A stretch of 64,000 bases of DNA from Scolanthus callimorphus (lineage: Eukaryota > Cnidaria > Anthozoa > Actiniaria > Edwardsiidae). The notes below the pieces were generated by a model. That model saw only the letters and a program-made list of their open reading frames with translations, did no database searches and was not told the origin of the DNA. Position numbers and translations under genes: made by a program. Of this stretch, positions 63,670 to 64,000 are shown piece after piece. Each line of letters opens with the position of its first letter. Position 1 is the first letter of the stretch. The stretch lies in the NCBI GenBank assembly GCA_033964015.1, contig CM066916.1:28971404-29035403 (forward strand), in the 5' to 3' direction.

Positions 63670-63784
63670 GTAGGTTTCTTTTCTCGTGCCTCTTCATCTG
63701 ATCTTAACAGTCCCCCCCTCCCCCGAGCGAAATAATGAGTCGATTCGATTCAATAATGCATTTTGAATAGGCAAAATTCCTATT

Positions 63785-63940
63785 CGAACAGTCAGACTGG
63801 GACAAACATGAGGCTAATGCGGGAGTCTATTTTGTTTCACTATTTTAAACTCAGTACACCTTGAAAAGGCGAAACAAAAGAATCCCCTGCATGAGCCTCA
63901 ATTTAGTGTTCGTCCTAGTCTGACCGTTCGTTTCAGAATG
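63785..63940. mobile_element. MITE hairpin, ~55-bp arms
   Basis: cgaacagtcagactgggaca pairs with ...cctagtctgaccgttcg; gaggctaatgcgggagtct and the matching inner block pair too. Confidence 0.75.
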
Positions 63941-64000
63941 CTTGATTATTTTCGACACCACGCGGCGACACTCAGTGCAATCAGTAACTCATGCAATTAA

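Overview
The window is eukaryotic, intron-rich and packed with small repeats. Nearly all recognisable coding sequence belongs to one very large gene on the + strand that enters at base 1 and leaves past base 64000. Codons in 47 exons (about 12 kb, roughly 4,000 residues) can be placed from splice signals and protein similarity. In order they encode asparagine/threonine-rich, sequon-dense linker exons; an array of 18 discoidin (F5/8 type C, FA58C) domains, of which domain 1 keeps only its C-terminal half; one thrombospondin type-1 repeat; about five PKD-type Ig-like folds; a REJ module; and the start of the region that precedes a GAIN/GPS in polycystin-1 relatives. The membrane part (GPS, PLAT, transmembrane helices) is not in the window. 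The organism is most likely an anthozoan cnidarian, probably a stony coral: polycystin-1-like proteins with discoidin repeats and introns full of short terminal-inverted-repeat elements fit this. The species is inference.

Layout: 1-12.5 kb holds three linker exons in phase 2, a degenerate CR1/L2-like LINE on the minus strand (211-3410), several tandem repeats, and a decayed relic of the N-terminal half of discoidin domain 1. 12.5-56.7 kb holds discoidin domains D1-D18. Each is normally two exons: A (phase 1 to 0, ending just after the conserved D-G-x-x-K turn) and B (phase 0 to 1, ending in Y-G-C-x-G). D8 and D10 have an extra intron in A, and D9 has lost the A/B intron. 57.2-63.7 kb holds the TSP1 exon, a 2.1 kb PKD/REJ exon, a second REJ exon and four short helical-looking exons in phase 0.

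The protein is inferred to be a cell-surface receptor of the polycystin-1 family. PKD1 relatives partner polycystin-2 (TRPP) channels and are cleaved at a GPS. The discoidin array would be a long, glycosylated, ligand-binding stalk (discoidin folds bind carbohydrate, phospholipid or collagen).

Two things stand out. First, the two disulfides expected of a DDR-type discoidin fold are gained and lost as cysteine pairs across the 18 domains. Second, the reading frame is broken at three places, each time by one missing base (D9, D10 and the fifth PKD fold), so the locus is either a decaying copy or carries uncorrected single-base deletions of assembly. Introns hold many MITE-like elements, nested DNA transposons, two related tRNA-derived SINE-like copies, and a roughly 345-bp (AGCCCC)n / (GGGGCT)n hexanucleotide tract.
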